Notes: generated by a model from the letters alone, not told the origin. A DNA stretch of 64,000 bases from Methylobacterium sp. E-045 (GCF_022829685.1 NZ_JAKSYE010000086.1:186001-250000); one strand, 5' to 3'; positions 1 through 8,993 are shown, counted from the first letter of the stretch. Translations and numbers: made by a program.

Positions 1-1
1 G

Positions 2-1270
2 GTGATGACGACGAGCACTCGGGCTGACACGACCGGCCTCTCCTTCGACGAGCGGATCGGCCGCCTCGCCGAGGTGGCGGTCCGCATTGGGCTCGGGCTC
101 AAGCATGGCCAGGAATTGGTGATGACGGCGCCGCTCGAAGCCGCGCCCCTCGCCCGCGCAATCACCGCTGAGGCCTACAAGGCCGGCGCGTCCCTGGTGA
201 CCACCTTCTATTCCGACGATGCAGCGACCCTGGCGCGCTTCGCCTACGCGCCCGAGGACGCGTTCGATACTGCGGCCGGCTGGCTCTACAGCGGCATGGC
301 GGAGGCGTTCCGCAACGGAGCCGCTAGGCTCGCGATCGCCGGTGACGATCCATCGTTGCTGGCCGGGCAGAATGCACAGAAGGTCGCCCGCGCCAATCGC
401 TCGCGCTCGAAGGCCTATGTGCCGGCCCTCGAACTCATCGCGAACTTTGCCACCAACTGGACGATCGTCTCGGCGGCGACTCGCCCTTGGGCGCGGACCG
501 TGTTCTCGGATTGCCCCGAAGACGAAGCCCTGGCCCGCCTATGGGACGCGATCTTCACAGCGTCGCGTGTCGATGGATCCGATCCGGTGGGCCAGTGGAC
601 GGCGCATAACGATGCTCTCCACGCCCGCACCAAAATCCTCAACGAGCATCGCTTCGCGGCTCTGCGGTTTCAGGGGCCGGATACCGACCTCACCGTCGGC
701 CTCGCCGACGATCATGAATGGTGCGGTGGTGCCTCCGTCTCGCGCAGCGGCATCTTGTGCAACGCCAACATTCCCACCGAGGAGGTGTTCACCACGCCAC
801 ACAAGTCGAGGGTGGACGGCTACGTGGCCAGCACCAAGCCCCTGTCCTACCAGGGTACGCTGATCGATGGCATCCGTGTCCGGTTCGAGGAAGGGCGAAT
901 CGTCGAGGCGACGGCCCGCACGGGCGGCGACGTTCTCGCGCGCGTGCTCGACACAGATGAGGGCTCACGCCGCCTCGGCGAGGTTGCCCTCGTGCCGGCC
1001 TCCTCCGCCATCTCGGCTTCCGGGCTCCTGTTCTACAACACCCTCTACGACGAGAATGCTGCGAGCCACATTGCCCTGGGACAGGCCTATAGCAAATGCT
1101 TCCGCAATGGAGGTGAAGGCTTCAGCGAGGATGACCTTGCGGCACGTGGCGCAAACCGCAGCCTGATCCATATCGACTGGATGATCGGCTCAGCCGAGAT
1201 CGATGTCGATGGCCTCACCGCCGAGGGCCGCGCTGTGCCGGTGATGCGGGCCGGAGAATGGGTCGGTTGA
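2..1270 (+). CDS. M29-family aminopeptidase (AmpS/PepS type)
   Basis: Probable cytosolic metallo-aminopeptidase that removes N-terminal residues from peptides. The 422-residue product has the usual length of peptidase family M29. The metal-binding signature is in order: an N-P-T-E-E-V-F motif with Glu260/261, Glu327 in a G-E-V-A-L-V-P stretch, His356 and Tyr363 in an S-H-I-A-L-G-Q-A-Y stretch, and His390/Asp392 in I-H-I-D-W. These match the two-metal site described for M29 enzymes. The frame opens with GTG at 2 followed at once by ATG at 5, so the start is one of these, and the promoter lies outside the window. It is convergent with the gene ending at 1302. Substrate preference cannot be read from the sequence. 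Confidence 0.9.
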   Translation: MMTTSTRADTTGLSFDERIGRLAEVAVRIGLGLKHGQELVMTAPLEAAPLARAITAEAYKAGASLVTTFYSDDAATLARFAYAPEDAFDTAAGWLYSGMAEAFRNGAARLAIAGDDPSLLAGQNAQKVARANRSRSKAYVPALELIANFATNWTIVSAATRPWARTVFSDCPEDEALARLWDAIFTASRVDGSDPVGQWTAHNDALHARTKILNEHRFAALRFQGPDTDLTVGLADDHEWCGGASVSRSGILCNANIPTEEVFTTPHKSRVDGYVASTKPLSYQGTLIDGIRVRFEEGRIVEATARTGGDVLARVLDTDEGSRRLGEVALVPASSAISASGLLFYNTLYDENAASHIALGQAYSKCFRNGGEGFSEDDLAARGANRSLIHIDWMIGSAEIDVDGLTAEGRAVPVMRAGEWVG

Positions 1271-1301
1271 GGCAGCGAAGGACGTCAGCGGCCGTGCGTG
1301 C

Positions 1302-2051
1302 TTAGAAGCCCGGCCCCTTCGTTGCGCCAAGAATTCGGGCGGGATGGGCCAGCGTCCCGCTTTGCAGAACGACGACATAGCCGTCGGCATTGCCCGAACG
1401 AGCGAGGTTGCGCGGGAGATCGAAATGCGCGGCCTGGCCCATCCAGGCTCCGACCCTGTGCATCCCGCGCACCACGTTGACGTAATCCACCACCTGCCCC
1501 TTGTTCTCGCCATGCGCGACCGCTGTCCTGTGTCTGCGCAGGATGGGTAGCAGCCAGACCTCGCCGGTGCCGCGTCCGGGGCCGATATCGATGGCGATAC
1601 GGTCCCCCTGGTCCGTTGCCTTCACCGATACGGTGAGGCCGCTCGCCTGCCGTGCCGTGCGAAGGCTGTGGTCGAGGAATGCCCGGTCCGACCTGACCGG
1701 GGAGGGCTCGCCGTTGACGATGGCCTGGGGTGTGAACAGCTGGCGCTCGCCATGGCTAAGAGCATACGCGCGCTGTCGCTCGGTAAAGGCTGGGGTCGCG
1801 AACTCGTCCTTCCACCCGAGATAGTCCCAGTAGGTCACCGGCAGGGTCAGGGCGATGACGTCAGGCTGCTGAGCGTAGTCCCCCATCATCCGCGAGGCCT
1901 GCTGGCAGGCGCTGCAGCCTTGGCTGGTGAAGAGTTCGATCACCGCGCGGGGCGGCTCGGCGCGTGCCGGGGCCGCCATGTGCGAGAGGCAAGGTGTTAG
2001 CGCGAGAAGGCTCAGCGCGGAACGGCGCAGGCATGCAACGGATCGGCCCAT
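1302..2051 (-). CDS. DUF1223 exported thioredoxin-fold protein
   Basis: 249-residue DUF1223-family protein. The first ~31 residues form a signal peptide ending near A-R-A, so it should be periplasmic. Directly after it comes a thioredoxin-like beginning, E-L-F-T-S-Q-G-C-S-A-C, whose C-x-x-C pair could be redox active. The W-D-Y-L-G-W-K-D segment is typical of the family. Biochemical function is unknown; a disulfide or thiol role is inferred only from the motif. The start lies 4 nt after the stop of the acyltransferase gene (2056-3075), so it is probably the last gene of the lipid A fatty acid operon. Confidence 0.85.
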   Translation of the reverse strand: MGRSVACLRRSALSLLALTPCLSHMAAPARAEPPRAVIELFTSQGCSACQQASRMMGDYAQQPDVIALTLPVTYWDYLGWKDEFATPAFTERQRAYALSHGERQLFTPQAIVNGEPSPVRSDRAFLDHSLRTARQASGLTVSVKATDQGDRIAIDIGPGRGTGEVWLLPILRRHRTAVAHGENKGQVVDYVNVVRGMHRVGAWMGQAAHFDLPRNLARSGNADGYVVVLQSGTLAHPARILGATKGPGF

Positions 2052-2055
2052 ATGC

Positions 2056-3075
2056 CTATGTGACAGCGCCTTCGCTCGGAACGGAAGTCACGTTGCCTTG
2101 ATGGGCCGTGGACGGATCCGACTGTTTCGGTGGGACAACCTTGGGCTTTGGCAACATGTTTGGACGCCAGCGCCTGTGCATCCACAACCATTGGCCGGGA
2201 TTGTCCCGGACCCATTCCTCCACCACGCGGGTCATCGCCTGCATCGCACCCTGCACGTCGATCTCGCCCTTGGCATCGCGGGGCAGGTCGAGGGGTGGGG
2301 TGAGTTCGAGATGGAAGCGGGCGTTGTCCTTGCGCACCACGCGGACTCCGTGGACGGGGCATTCGTAATGCTTGGCGAGCTTGGCGAGCAGTGGGTTTAC
2401 CAGAACGGGCCGTCCAAAGAACTCGACCACCACGCCGCGGGTGAAATGCTGATCGATGAGCTGGCCGAGATGGCCGCCGCGCTCCACGACGCCCTGCATC
2501 GAGAACACAGCGCCCTGCCCCGCCGCCGCTAGCCCGCCCATAGTCTCGCGGCGCACCTCGGCAACGAGGCGGGCCGATGCGATATCGTTGGGCGGCCGAA
2601 AAATCGCCGTAGCCTCCAGCCCGTAGCGAGCGGCGCAGATCGCCGGCAATTCCCAGTTGGCGAGGTGGGCGGCGAAGATCAGTCCCGGCTTGCCGTCATC
2701 GCGCAAGGCTTCGAAATGTTCCGCCCCGGCAACGGACATGCGCTGGCTGGCCGGATCGGCGGGGTCGACATCGAACAGCGTGGCGAGATGGGCGTATTCC
2801 GCCCCCGTCCGGCCGAGATTGTCCCAGGCCTCGTGAGCCAGCCCCCTGATCGCGGCTTCATCCTTCTCGGGGTAGGCGGCGCGGAGGTTCGCCAACGCGA
2901 TGCGGTTCGCCGGCAGGAACGGCCCCACCCTCCGCGCAATTGCCCCGCCGATCCGGCTCGCTCGCTCGGTCCCCAGCATCTGCGCCAGCCAAAACAGGCA
3001 GCGGACCAACGGGATCATAGCGATCCCCGCCATCCGGGGTAGATGGCGGTTCAGGACGAGGGCAAGACGCAGCAC
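2056..3075 (-). CDS. lpxXL: LpxXL-type lipid A acyltransferase (LpxL/HtrB family)
   Basis: 339-residue member of the lysophospholipid/lipid A acyltransferase family. It likely moves the very-long-chain acyl group from AcpXL onto the lipid A precursor at the inner face of the cytoplasmic membrane. The catalytic H-x4-E box is present as H-L-A-N-W-E (His137, Glu142), followed by the F-R-P-P-N-D block typical of LpxL proteins. The N-terminal ~35 residues are hydrophobic and probably anchor it. In rhizobia the gene closing the acpXL-fabZ-fabF2-fabF1-adh2 cluster is lpxXL, and it closes the same set here, which supports this assignment over generic LpxL. Confidence 0.87.
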   Translation of the reverse strand: MLRLALVLNRHLPRMAGIAMIPLVRCLFWLAQMLGTERASRIGGAIARRVGPFLPANRIALANLRAAYPEKDEAAIRGLAHEAWDNLGRTGAEYAHLATLFDVDPADPASQRMSVAGAEHFEALRDDGKPGLIFAAHLANWELPAICAARYGLEATAIFRPPNDIASARLVAEVRRETMGGLAAAGQGAVFSMQGVVERGGHLGQLIDQHFTRGVVVEFFGRPVLVNPLLAKLAKHYECPVHGVRVVRKDNARFHLELTPPLDLPRDAKGEIDVQGAMQAMTRVVEEWVRDNPGQWLWMHRRWRPNMLPKPKVVPPKQSDPSTAHQGNVTSVPSEGAVT

Positions 3076-3172
3076 GAGACTATCCGGAAATGGCTATCTT
3101 GCTCGTGTAGAACATTTTTTGGAGAAGGGGCAGCCTAAGGTGAATGCGAGCCATGCTTGCGCCAACGATAGG

Positions 3173-4198
3173 TCAATCGATCGCCACAAGGATTTTCCCG
3201 AACACCTTGCGCGATTCCAAGCGTTCCAGCCCCTGTGAAAAGTTCGCGAGAGGCAGCACCGTATCCACCACCGGCGTAATCCCGTCGGCCATCTTCGACA
3301 GGGACTGGCGGATGTTGGCCATGGAGCAGCCGAACGAGCCGGTAATGCGGTATTGCTGCTGGAATAGCTGCATGAGGTTCATGGTGGTGGAGACGCCGGA
3401 GGTGGAGCCGCAGGTGACAAGGCGGCCGCCTCGCTTGAGGCACAGGAGCGAGCCGTTCCAAGTGTCGGGACCGACATGCTCGAACACCACATCGACGCCC
3501 TTTCGCTTGGTCAGGCGGCGGACCTCGCCCTCGAAGCGCTCGTCCCGGTAGTTGATCACGTGATCGGCGCCGAGGGCCTTCGCCATCTCGCCCTTGGTGT
3601 CGTCGCCCACCGTGGTGAACACGGTGCAGCCAATGGCCTTGGCCATCTTGATCGCGGCGGTGCCGATGCCCGAGCCGCCAGCATGGACGAGGATGCTCTC
3701 GCCGGGTTCCAGCCTGGCATTGTCGAACAGCATGTGCTGAACGGTGCCGAAAGCGATCGGCGCACAGGCTGCGTCGGTGAAGCCCACCCCATTGGGCACC
3801 TTAATCACGAGACGTGCCGGCATGGTGACGCGCTCGCGCGCGAACCCGTCGATATGGAAACCCATGACGCCGGAGACGTCCTCACACAGGTTGTCGCGCC
3901 CTTCCCGGCAGGCCTTGCAACGGCCGCAGGTCTGCGCGCCATACATCACCACGCGGTCGCCCTCGCGCAGATCCGTCACGCCCTCGCCGACGCTGACGAT
4001 CTCGCCCGAGGCTTCGGCTCCCACCGTGAGCGGCATCTTGCGTTTGGCGAAGGCCATGCCGCGAAAGCCCCAGACATCGATGAAGTTCAAGCCCACCGCG
4101 CGCACGCGGATCTGAACCTCGCCCGCTCCGGGAGCGGCAGGCGGATCGACCTCGCCGAGGCGCAGGTCGCGGTCACCGAAGAGTTGGAGGGCTTGCAT
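3173..4198 (-). CDS. zinc-type alcohol dehydrogenase/quinone oxidoreductase family protein (Adh2-like)
   Basis: 341-residue medium-chain dehydrogenase. The structural zinc lobe is clear: Cys91, Cys94, Cys97 and Cys105. The usual catalytic-zinc Cys near residue 38 is replaced by Asn in a G-L-N-F-I-D-V-W stretch, as in quinone-oxidoreductase-like members, so it may work as an enoyl or keto reductase rather than a classical alcohol dehydrogenase. A cofactor-binding H-A-G-G-S-G-I-G motif follows. It sits where adh2XL sits in rhizobial lipid A clusters, which suggests a reductive step in making the long acyl chain. The frame is open to 4393, but the ATG at 4198 gives the normal family N-terminus and has a GAGA-rich leader. 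Confidence 0.82.
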   Translation of the reverse strand: MQALQLFGDRDLRLGEVDPPAAPGAGEVQIRVRAVGLNFIDVWGFRGMAFAKRKMPLTVGAEASGEIVSVGEGVTDLREGDRVVMYGAQTCGRCKACREGRDNLCEDVSGVMGFHIDGFARERVTMPARLVIKVPNGVGFTDAACAPIAFGTVQHMLFDNARLEPGESILVHAGGSGIGTAAIKMAKAIGCTVFTTVGDDTKGEMAKALGADHVINYRDERFEGEVRRLTKRKGVDVVFEHVGPDTWNGSLLCLKRGGRLVTCGSTSGVSTTMNLMQLFQQQYRITGSFGCSMANIRQSLSKMADGITPVVDTVLPLANFSQGLERLESRKVFGKILVAID

Positions 4199-4252
4199 CG
4201 TTCTCGTCTCTCGTCGGGCGTTTCGGACCCCGAACCTCCTTCGCACCACCGC

Positions 4253-4357
4253 GTCCTGAGGTGCCCGCGACAGAGGGCCTCTAAGGAGGGCTTTCAGGGC
4301 CCGCATGCGATCTGGAGCCCTCCTTCGAGGCCTCCGCAATGCTCCGGCACCTCGGGA
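4253..4357. repeat. large imperfect inverted repeat between the adh2-like and SH3 genes
   Basis: Two nested inverted repeats. The outer arms read TCCTGAGGTGCC and GGCACCTCGGGA with one mismatch. The inner arms, about 20 nt each around 4274-4293 and 4316-4334, are near-perfect complements (a GAGG(G)CCTC...AAGGAGGGCT arm against AGCCCTCCTT...GAGGCCTC), leaving a ~22-nt loop. In RNA this would fold into one long hairpin. It occupies most of the 291-nt gap inside an otherwise tight operon. It looks like an intergenic palindromic repeat, and could also attenuate or process the mRNA. Confidence 0.6.
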
Positions 4358-4489
4358 ATGAGGGATCGGAATGGATAAGAGTGCCTCACACAACTCCCGA
4401 TCACAGTCGGTTCTTGCGCTGATCGTGACAGTGCGGCGGGAGTTTTGTGGGAGACACTAGCCGCCTTATCGACTGAAAGCCGTCCCGGC

Positions 4490-4765
4490 TCAATCCGGCG
4501 CAAGGTAGCGCCGCCGCGCCCAGCCGAGGATCGGGCCGGCCTTGACCCGGCACCATGCGAGGCCGCTCGGCGTCTCGTTTGTGCAGCCGAAGCCTCGCAG
4601 GCGTGCCCCTTCAGGTGCTTGGCCGAGCACGGGCGCCGTGGCGTCCGGAGTCTCTCGGATGCTCAAGGCGTCACCGCGCGGCAGGCCATCGACGCGGAAG
4701 GCGCCGGTCTCGGCAACCGCCGGAGCCGTTGTCAGAGCCAGCGCCAGGATGAGACGGAAGCGCAA
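4490..4765 (-). CDS. small exported SH3-domain protein
   Basis: 91-residue protein with an 18-residue signal peptide ending A-V-A-E, followed by one bacterial SH3 (SH3b) fold: an L-S-I-R-E-T-P-D-A-T-A-P-V-L strand/turn and a C-terminal G-W-A-R-R-R-Y-L strand. SH3b domains usually bind peptides or cell wall in the envelope. It begins 13 nt after the reductase stop (4779), so it is co-transcribed with the lipid A cluster although it has no counterpart in the classical rhizobial six-gene set. Two Cys (in F-G-C-T and A-W-C-R) may form a disulfide. Confidence 0.72.
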   Translation of the reverse strand: MRFRLILALALTTAPAVAETGAFRVDGLPRGDALSIRETPDATAPVLGQAPEGARLRGFGCTNETPSGLAWCRVKAGPILGWARRRYLAPD

Positions 4766-4778
4766 TGGATTATCCGTT

Positions 4779-5543
4779 TCAGGTCCGGTGGACGCCCATC
4801 ATCGCCGTCAGCCCGCCATCGACAGGCAGAACCGCGCCGGTGATGTAGGCCGCGCCGTCTCCCATGAGGAAGGCCACCAGTGCCGCGACTTCCTCTGTCT
4901 TGGCGAAGCGTCCGGAGGGAATCTGTTTCTCCATGCCGGCACGGTGCGCGGCGTAGGGGGCCATCATCTCAGTGTCGATGAAACCCGGTGCGATGACGTT
5001 GACCGTCACCCCACGCTTGGCCGATTCGATCGCCAGTGTCCGGCAATAGGCGATCAACGCACCCTTCGTCGCCGCATAGGCGGCATTGCCCGGATTGGCC
5101 TGAAGGGCCGCCACCGAACCGATGGCGACGATGCGCCCGGAGCGTCCACGGATCATGCCGCGCACCAGCGCCTTCGCGATGCGGGTCAGCGACCAGAAAT
5201 TCACCTGCATCGCTGCCTCGGCCTTGTCCTGCGCCATCATCGCGGCCAGCACATCGTAGGATTGGCCGGCATTGTGGACGAAGCCGTAGAACGCTTCCCC
5301 CTCCTGGGCTTCGCTGAAAGCCTCCACGGCATTGCGGTCGGCGAGGTCGAGAGGGTGCGCGGTGATCGCCCGTACGGGATTGGCCTGGGTGAGTTCCGCG
5401 ACGAGGCGTTCCGCCGCCTCACCCGATGAGCGAAAGGTAAAGGCGACGTCGTAGCCGGCAGATACGAGCGCCCGCACGATGGCCGAGCCGAGGCCGGAGG
5501 CGCCGCCGGTGACGAGAACGCGGCGGGTCGTTTCCGTCGTCAT
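4779..5543 (-). CDS. FabG-like 3-oxoacyl-ACP reductase (SDR)
   Basis: 254-residue classical short-chain dehydrogenase. The dinucleotide motif T-G-G-A-S-G-L-G lies at residues 12-19, N-A-G at 91-93, and the catalytic Ser143, Tyr156 and Lys160 are all present. It should reduce a 3-oxoacyl-ACP to the 3-hydroxyacyl-ACP in each elongation round of the very-long-chain fatty acid, acting between the ketosynthase and the dehydratase. Its ATG overlaps the ketosynthase stop by 4 nt (ATGA at 5540-5543), implying translational coupling. A dedicated reductase is not part of the rhizobial acpXL set as I know it. Confidence 0.86.
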   Translation of the reverse strand: MTTETTRRVLVTGGASGLGSAIVRALVSAGYDVAFTFRSSGEAAERLVAELTQANPVRAITAHPLDLADRNAVEAFSEAQEGEAFYGFVHNAGQSYDVLAAMMAQDKAEAAMQVNFWSLTRIAKALVRGMIRGRSGRIVAIGSVAALQANPGNAAYAATKGALIAYCRTLAIESAKRGVTVNVIAPGFIDTEMMAPYAAHRAGMEKQIPSGRFAKTEEVAALVAFLMGDGAAYITGAVLPVDGGLTAMMGVHRT

Positions 5544-6841
5544 GCGGGCTCGTCCCCGAGGACGAGGCAGGTGTTCTGCCCGCCGAAGCCGAAGGAATTC
5601 GACAGGACGCGGCTGACGCGGGCGTCGCGGGCCTTGGTCACCACGTCAAGCGATAGTGCCGGGTCCGGCACCACGTAGTTGATTGTCGGCGGAATGCGGC
5701 CATGGGCGATGGTCAGGAGCGAGATCACCGCCTCGATGGCCCCCGCGGCGGTCAGCGTATGGCCGATCATCGACTTGTTCGACGAGATCGGCAGGGTACG
5801 GATCCGTTCACCGAAGACGGCGGCGCAGCCCAACGCTTCCATCTTGTCGTTCTCCGGCGTCGATGTGCCATGGGCATTGATCGTGTCGATCAAATTCGGC
5901 CCGGTGCCGGCATCGTGCAGGGCTGCGCGGATGGCGGCGATACCGGGCGCCCCGTCCGGGCTCGAACGGGTACGGTGGAAGCCGTCGCCCTTCTCGCCGC
6001 AACCGAGGACGTAGCCGAGGATCCTCGCGCCCCTCGCCCGCGCGGCCTCAGCGTTTTCGAGGACCAGGGCGGCGGCCCCTTCCCCCATGACGAAACCGTC
6101 GCGATTCTTGGAGAACGGCTTCGAGGCTCCCTCCGGTGGATCGTTCTGGGTCGAGAGCGCGGACAGCAGTGAGAAGCGAATCAGCGATTCCGGATTTACC
6201 GAACCATCGGTGCCGATGCACAGAGCCGCCTGCATCTCGCCCCGCCGGATCGCTTCGACGCCGAGTTGGATCGCGGTGGCGCCGGAGGAGCAGGCGGTGG
6301 AGAGCGAGATCGGCGACCCCTTGGTTCCGAACCGGTCGGCGATGTTGTCGGCCACGGTGGCGAAGATGAAGAGGTCGTGCCAGGAATCGAACCGTCCGCT
6401 CGATGCCGCTCGCTGAAGGTCGGAATAGGTGATGTCCCCGTTCTGGCCGGAAGCCTGTGCCAGGGACTGACGCTGGGGCCATTCCATCTCCACCGGCGGC
6501 ACGGCGATGAACAGGGCGCCGGGAAAATTGCCCTTCGTGCCGATGCAGGACTGGATGATCGCCTCCTCGGCCGCTTCCTCGGCGAAGCGTTGCGACAGGG
6601 CGGGCGCCACGAGCGGGTCGGTATCGAGGAAGTCCACCGTGCCGGCGATGCGGGTGCGCAGGCCGTCGGTGGGGAAACGGGCGATGCTGTGGATGCCGGA
6701 CCGGCCGGCGGTGAGGGCGGCCCAATTGTCGGCCTGCCCCTGCCCGAGGGACGTCACGATGCCGAGGCCCGTCACCGCGACCAGCGGCCGGCCATGGCTA
6801 TCACGGAAGCTCTGTGAATCGCGGGGAGAGGAATTCGTCAT
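5540..6841 (-). CDS. FabF-type beta-ketoacyl-ACP synthase (intact; FabF1XL-like)
   Basis: 433-residue ketosynthase with a complete Cys-His-His triad: Cys184 in S-T-A-C-S-S-G, His324 in N-A-H-G-T-S-T and His361 in S-M-I-G-H-T. It condenses malonyl-ACP with an acyl chain. Its place next to AcpXL, a FabZ-like dehydratase and LpxXL indicates elongation to C26-C30 for lipid A. The neighbouring ketosynthase (6971-8122) is degenerate, so this one should carry the activity of the pair. A 129-nt gap separates it from that gene, while it is coupled to the downstream reductase. Confidence 0.88.
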   Translation of the reverse strand: MTNSSPRDSQSFRDSHGRPLVAVTGLGIVTSLGQGQADNWAALTAGRSGIHSIARFPTDGLRTRIAGTVDFLDTDPLVAPALSQRFAEEAAEEAIIQSCIGTKGNFPGALFIAVPPVEMEWPQRQSLAQASGQNGDITYSDLQRAASSGRFDSWHDLFIFATVADNIADRFGTKGSPISLSTACSSGATAIQLGVEAIRRGEMQAALCIGTDGSVNPESLIRFSLLSALSTQNDPPEGASKPFSKNRDGFVMGEGAAALVLENAEAARARGARILGYVLGCGEKGDGFHRTRSSPDGAPGIAAIRAALHDAGTGPNLIDTINAHGTSTPENDKMEALGCAAVFGERIRTLPISSNKSMIGHTLTAAGAIEAVISLLTIAHGRIPPTINYVVPDPALSLDVVTKARDARVSRVLSNSFGFGGQNTCLVLGDEPA

Positions 6842-6970
6842 CGCGCCGTCTTGCTATCGTTTCCACCGAACGGCCTTGAAGAAGCTCCGCCCCGAACTTT
6901 CGGGCCGATCGATCACGGTTGCACCCGTCTTAACGGAATTTCGGTGAGCTGACAGCCGCTTCCCTGCCGG

Positions 6971-8122
6971 TCACGACAGCGCGCTCAACCGGACCACGCC
7001 CTCACCGCGGCGATGGCCCACGGTGGTAATCGCGACCTCGCGCGCCCTGCCTTCCGAGATGAGCACTGCGGCGAGTGCCGCTCCCAGCGGCGCCGTGACT
7101 TCGAGCGAGTGGCCGGCGAGGTCTCCGAGGGCGGTAACCGGCACGCCCGGCGCGAGTTCGTCCAGGACTCCGCGCTCCTCGGTGGTGATTCCCTCAACGC
7201 CGGTGGCGCCCGAGATCACGAGATCAGGCTTAGGACCAGCCTTGCCCCACAAGGCCGTGAGGCTGCGCTGTACGCTCCCTGTCTCGCGTCGGGGACGATC
7301 GCTCTCCACCGGGAGCAGGCGGGCGAAGATCCTCGCATCGCGCGCGGCGGCGGTTTCGGCCGCTTCCAGCATGAGGAACGCGGCAGTGCTTCCCAGGATG
7401 AAGCCGGCCTCACCTTCACCCTCACGCTCGAAGACCGGCCGGAAATCGCCCTTTCGCAGGTATCCGCCCATCTCGTGGACGACCAGAACATCGGGGCGTT
7501 CCGCGCTGTAGGAGCCGCCCACCAGCATCGTGTCGATCTGGCCCGAAGCGATGCGGCTCTGAGCATTGCGCAAGGCATCGACGCCCGAGGCTTCCTCGCC
7601 CATGAACGTGCGGGAGGCGCCGGTGACGCCGTGAACGATGGCGATGTTGCCGGCGAGCAGGTTCGAGAGCTGGGCCAGGAAGAGGGTCGGGCGCAGGTCG
7701 TTCTGCAGGTGCTCGTTGAGATAGGCACCCGGATCGGCAGCGTCCCGCAGGCCGGTGAGGATCGCGCCGTCCACCGCCGTATCGCGCTCGCCGCCGCCGC
7801 AGGCGACGACGAGGTGCATCGCCGACTTGAAGATCGCGTCCTGTTTCACCCCAGCTGAGTCGAGGGCGAGTCCGGCGGCGTAAACGCCGAGACGCTGCCA
7901 TGCCTCCATCTGTCGCTGGTCCGACTTCTTGGGGATCTGTCCGTCGAGGACCAGCACTGGGGCGGGATGGACCGGATAGGGCGCGAAGCGCTCCGTATCC
8001 ACCACCTTCGGGCTGTCCGCCACAAAGGCTTCGAGGTGGGCGGTGACCCCCTCGCCGGCACAGGAGACGAGGCCGATGCCGGTGACGACGACGTCGCGCT
8101 GGCTCATGCTGGTCTTGCTCAT
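6971..8122 (-). CDS. degenerate ketosynthase-like protein (FabF2XL-like, chain-length-factor type)
   Basis: 383-residue thiolase-fold protein related to FabF but without two of three catalytic residues. Where ketosynthases have T-A-C-x-S-G, it reads G-E-E-A-S-G, so the nucleophile is replaced by Glu177. The N-A-H-G-T motif has become I-S-G-A-T, losing the first His. The second His survives in G-H-S-L. This is the pattern of chain-length factors that pair with an active ketosynthase, so a heterodimer with the 5540-6841 product is a reasonable inference. The ATG at 8122 overlaps the dehydratase stop by 4 nt; ATG at 8107 is an alternative start. Confidence 0.84.
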   Translation of the reverse strand: MSKTSMSQRDVVVTGIGLVSCAGEGVTAHLEAFVADSPKVVDTERFAPYPVHPAPVLVLDGQIPKKSDQRQMEAWQRLGVYAAGLALDSAGVKQDAIFKSAMHLVVACGGGERDTAVDGAILTGLRDAADPGAYLNEHLQNDLRPTLFLAQLSNLLAGNIAIVHGVTGASRTFMGEEASGVDALRNAQSRIASGQIDTMLVGGSYSAERPDVLVVHEMGGYLRKGDFRPVFEREGEGEAGFILGSTAAFLMLEAAETAAARDARIFARLLPVESDRPRRETGSVQRSLTALWGKAGPKPDLVISGATGVEGITTEERGVLDELAPGVPVTALGDLAGHSLEVTAPLGAALAAVLISEGRAREVAITTVGHRRGEGVVRLSALS

Positions 8123-8616
8123 GCCGGAACCGCCCCGCCGGGGGGCGCCCCCGATGCGATGGCACGATCCATCAGGCCGATCCGCTGGGCGCGCTCGCGC
8201 ATGGGCGCGTCGAGCCCTTCGGGAAATGGCATCGTCCGGAACCGCAGCTCGGCATCGGCCAGCGGCTTGCCCTCGTGGCGGATCGAGGCCTTTGTCACCG
8301 CGTAGCCGGAGCCGTCATGCTCCAGGCTCGCCTGCACGACGAGCGTTGCGCCGGGGCCGACGAAGGAGCGGAACCGCGCCTTGTCCACCGCCATCAGGAA
8401 CGGCATCTGCACGAAATCGAGATGGGCGAGGAGCAGGTATCCGGACGCCTGCGCCATGGTCTCGGTGAGCAGCACGCCGGGCACCAGGGGATGGCCGGGA
8501 AAGTGTCCCTCGAAGACCGGGCTTTCCATCGGCACATGGGCCAGGGCCTCGATCCGGCCAGCGGCCTTGTCGAGACTCGTCACCGTGTCGATCATCTCGA
8601 AATATTCGAGGCGCAT
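8119..8616 (-). CDS. FabZ-like 3-hydroxyacyl-ACP dehydratase (hotdog fold)
   Basis: 165-residue hotdog protein with the FabA/FabZ active-site block G-H-F-P-G-H-P-L-V-P-G-V-L-L-T-E (residues ~37-52), giving the catalytic His and Glu. It should dehydrate 3-hydroxyacyl-AcpXL during very-long-chain fatty acid synthesis. It lies 74 nt downstream of acpXL and is coupled by a 4-nt overlap to the ketosynthase-like gene. The order matches fabZXL of rhizobial lipid A clusters. Confidence 0.87.
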   Translation of the reverse strand: MRLEYFEMIDTVTSLDKAAGRIEALAHVPMESPVFEGHFPGHPLVPGVLLTETMAQASGYLLLAHLDFVQMPFLMAVDKARFRSFVGPGATLVVQASLEHDGSGYAVTKASIRHEGKPLADAELRFRTMPFPEGLDAPMRERAQRIGLMDRAIASGAPPGGAVPA

Positions 8617-8690
8617 GGCGTCAAAGGCTCCGCTGGGGACTAGAGGCTCCGCTGGCCTCTCGAGTGCTGGCCCGGGGCCGGGCTCGCCCT

Positions 8691-8993
8691 TCAGGCCTTG
8701 GCGGCCTTCTCGGCCACCAGCGCGTCGATGCGTGCGCAGAGGTTCTTCAGAACGAAATACTCCTCAGCCGGCACCTTGCCCTCGTTGACCTCCTGGGTCC
8801 AACGCTCCAGCGGCAGCTTGATGCCGAAGGCCTTGTCCACCGCGAAGGCGATGTCGAGGAAGGCGAGCGAATCGATGCCGAGGTCTTCGATGGCGTGGCT
8901 CTCGGGCGAGATGGTCTCGCGCGGGATGTCGGCGGTGTCGGCGATGATGTCCGCGACGCGGTCGAACGTAGCGGTGGTCGGCTGGTCAGACAT
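8691..8993 (-). CDS. acpXL: acyl carrier protein AcpXL
   Basis: 100-residue acyl carrier protein with the phosphopantetheine site at Ser42 in [10 protein letters not shown]. It is longer than housekeeping AcpP (~78 residues). The L-P-L-E-R-W segment after helix II and the extended C-terminus are typical of AcpXL, the carrier for the 27-hydroxyoctacosanoate-type chain of rhizobial lipid A. It is the first gene of the minus-strand cluster, and the divergent 360-nt gap upstream presumably contains the promoter. Confidence 0.9.
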   Translation of the reverse strand: MSDQPTTATFDRVADIIADTADIPRETISPESHAIEDLGIDSLAFLDIAFAVDKAFGIKLPLERWTQEVNEGKVPAEEYFVLKNLCARIDALVAEKAAKA

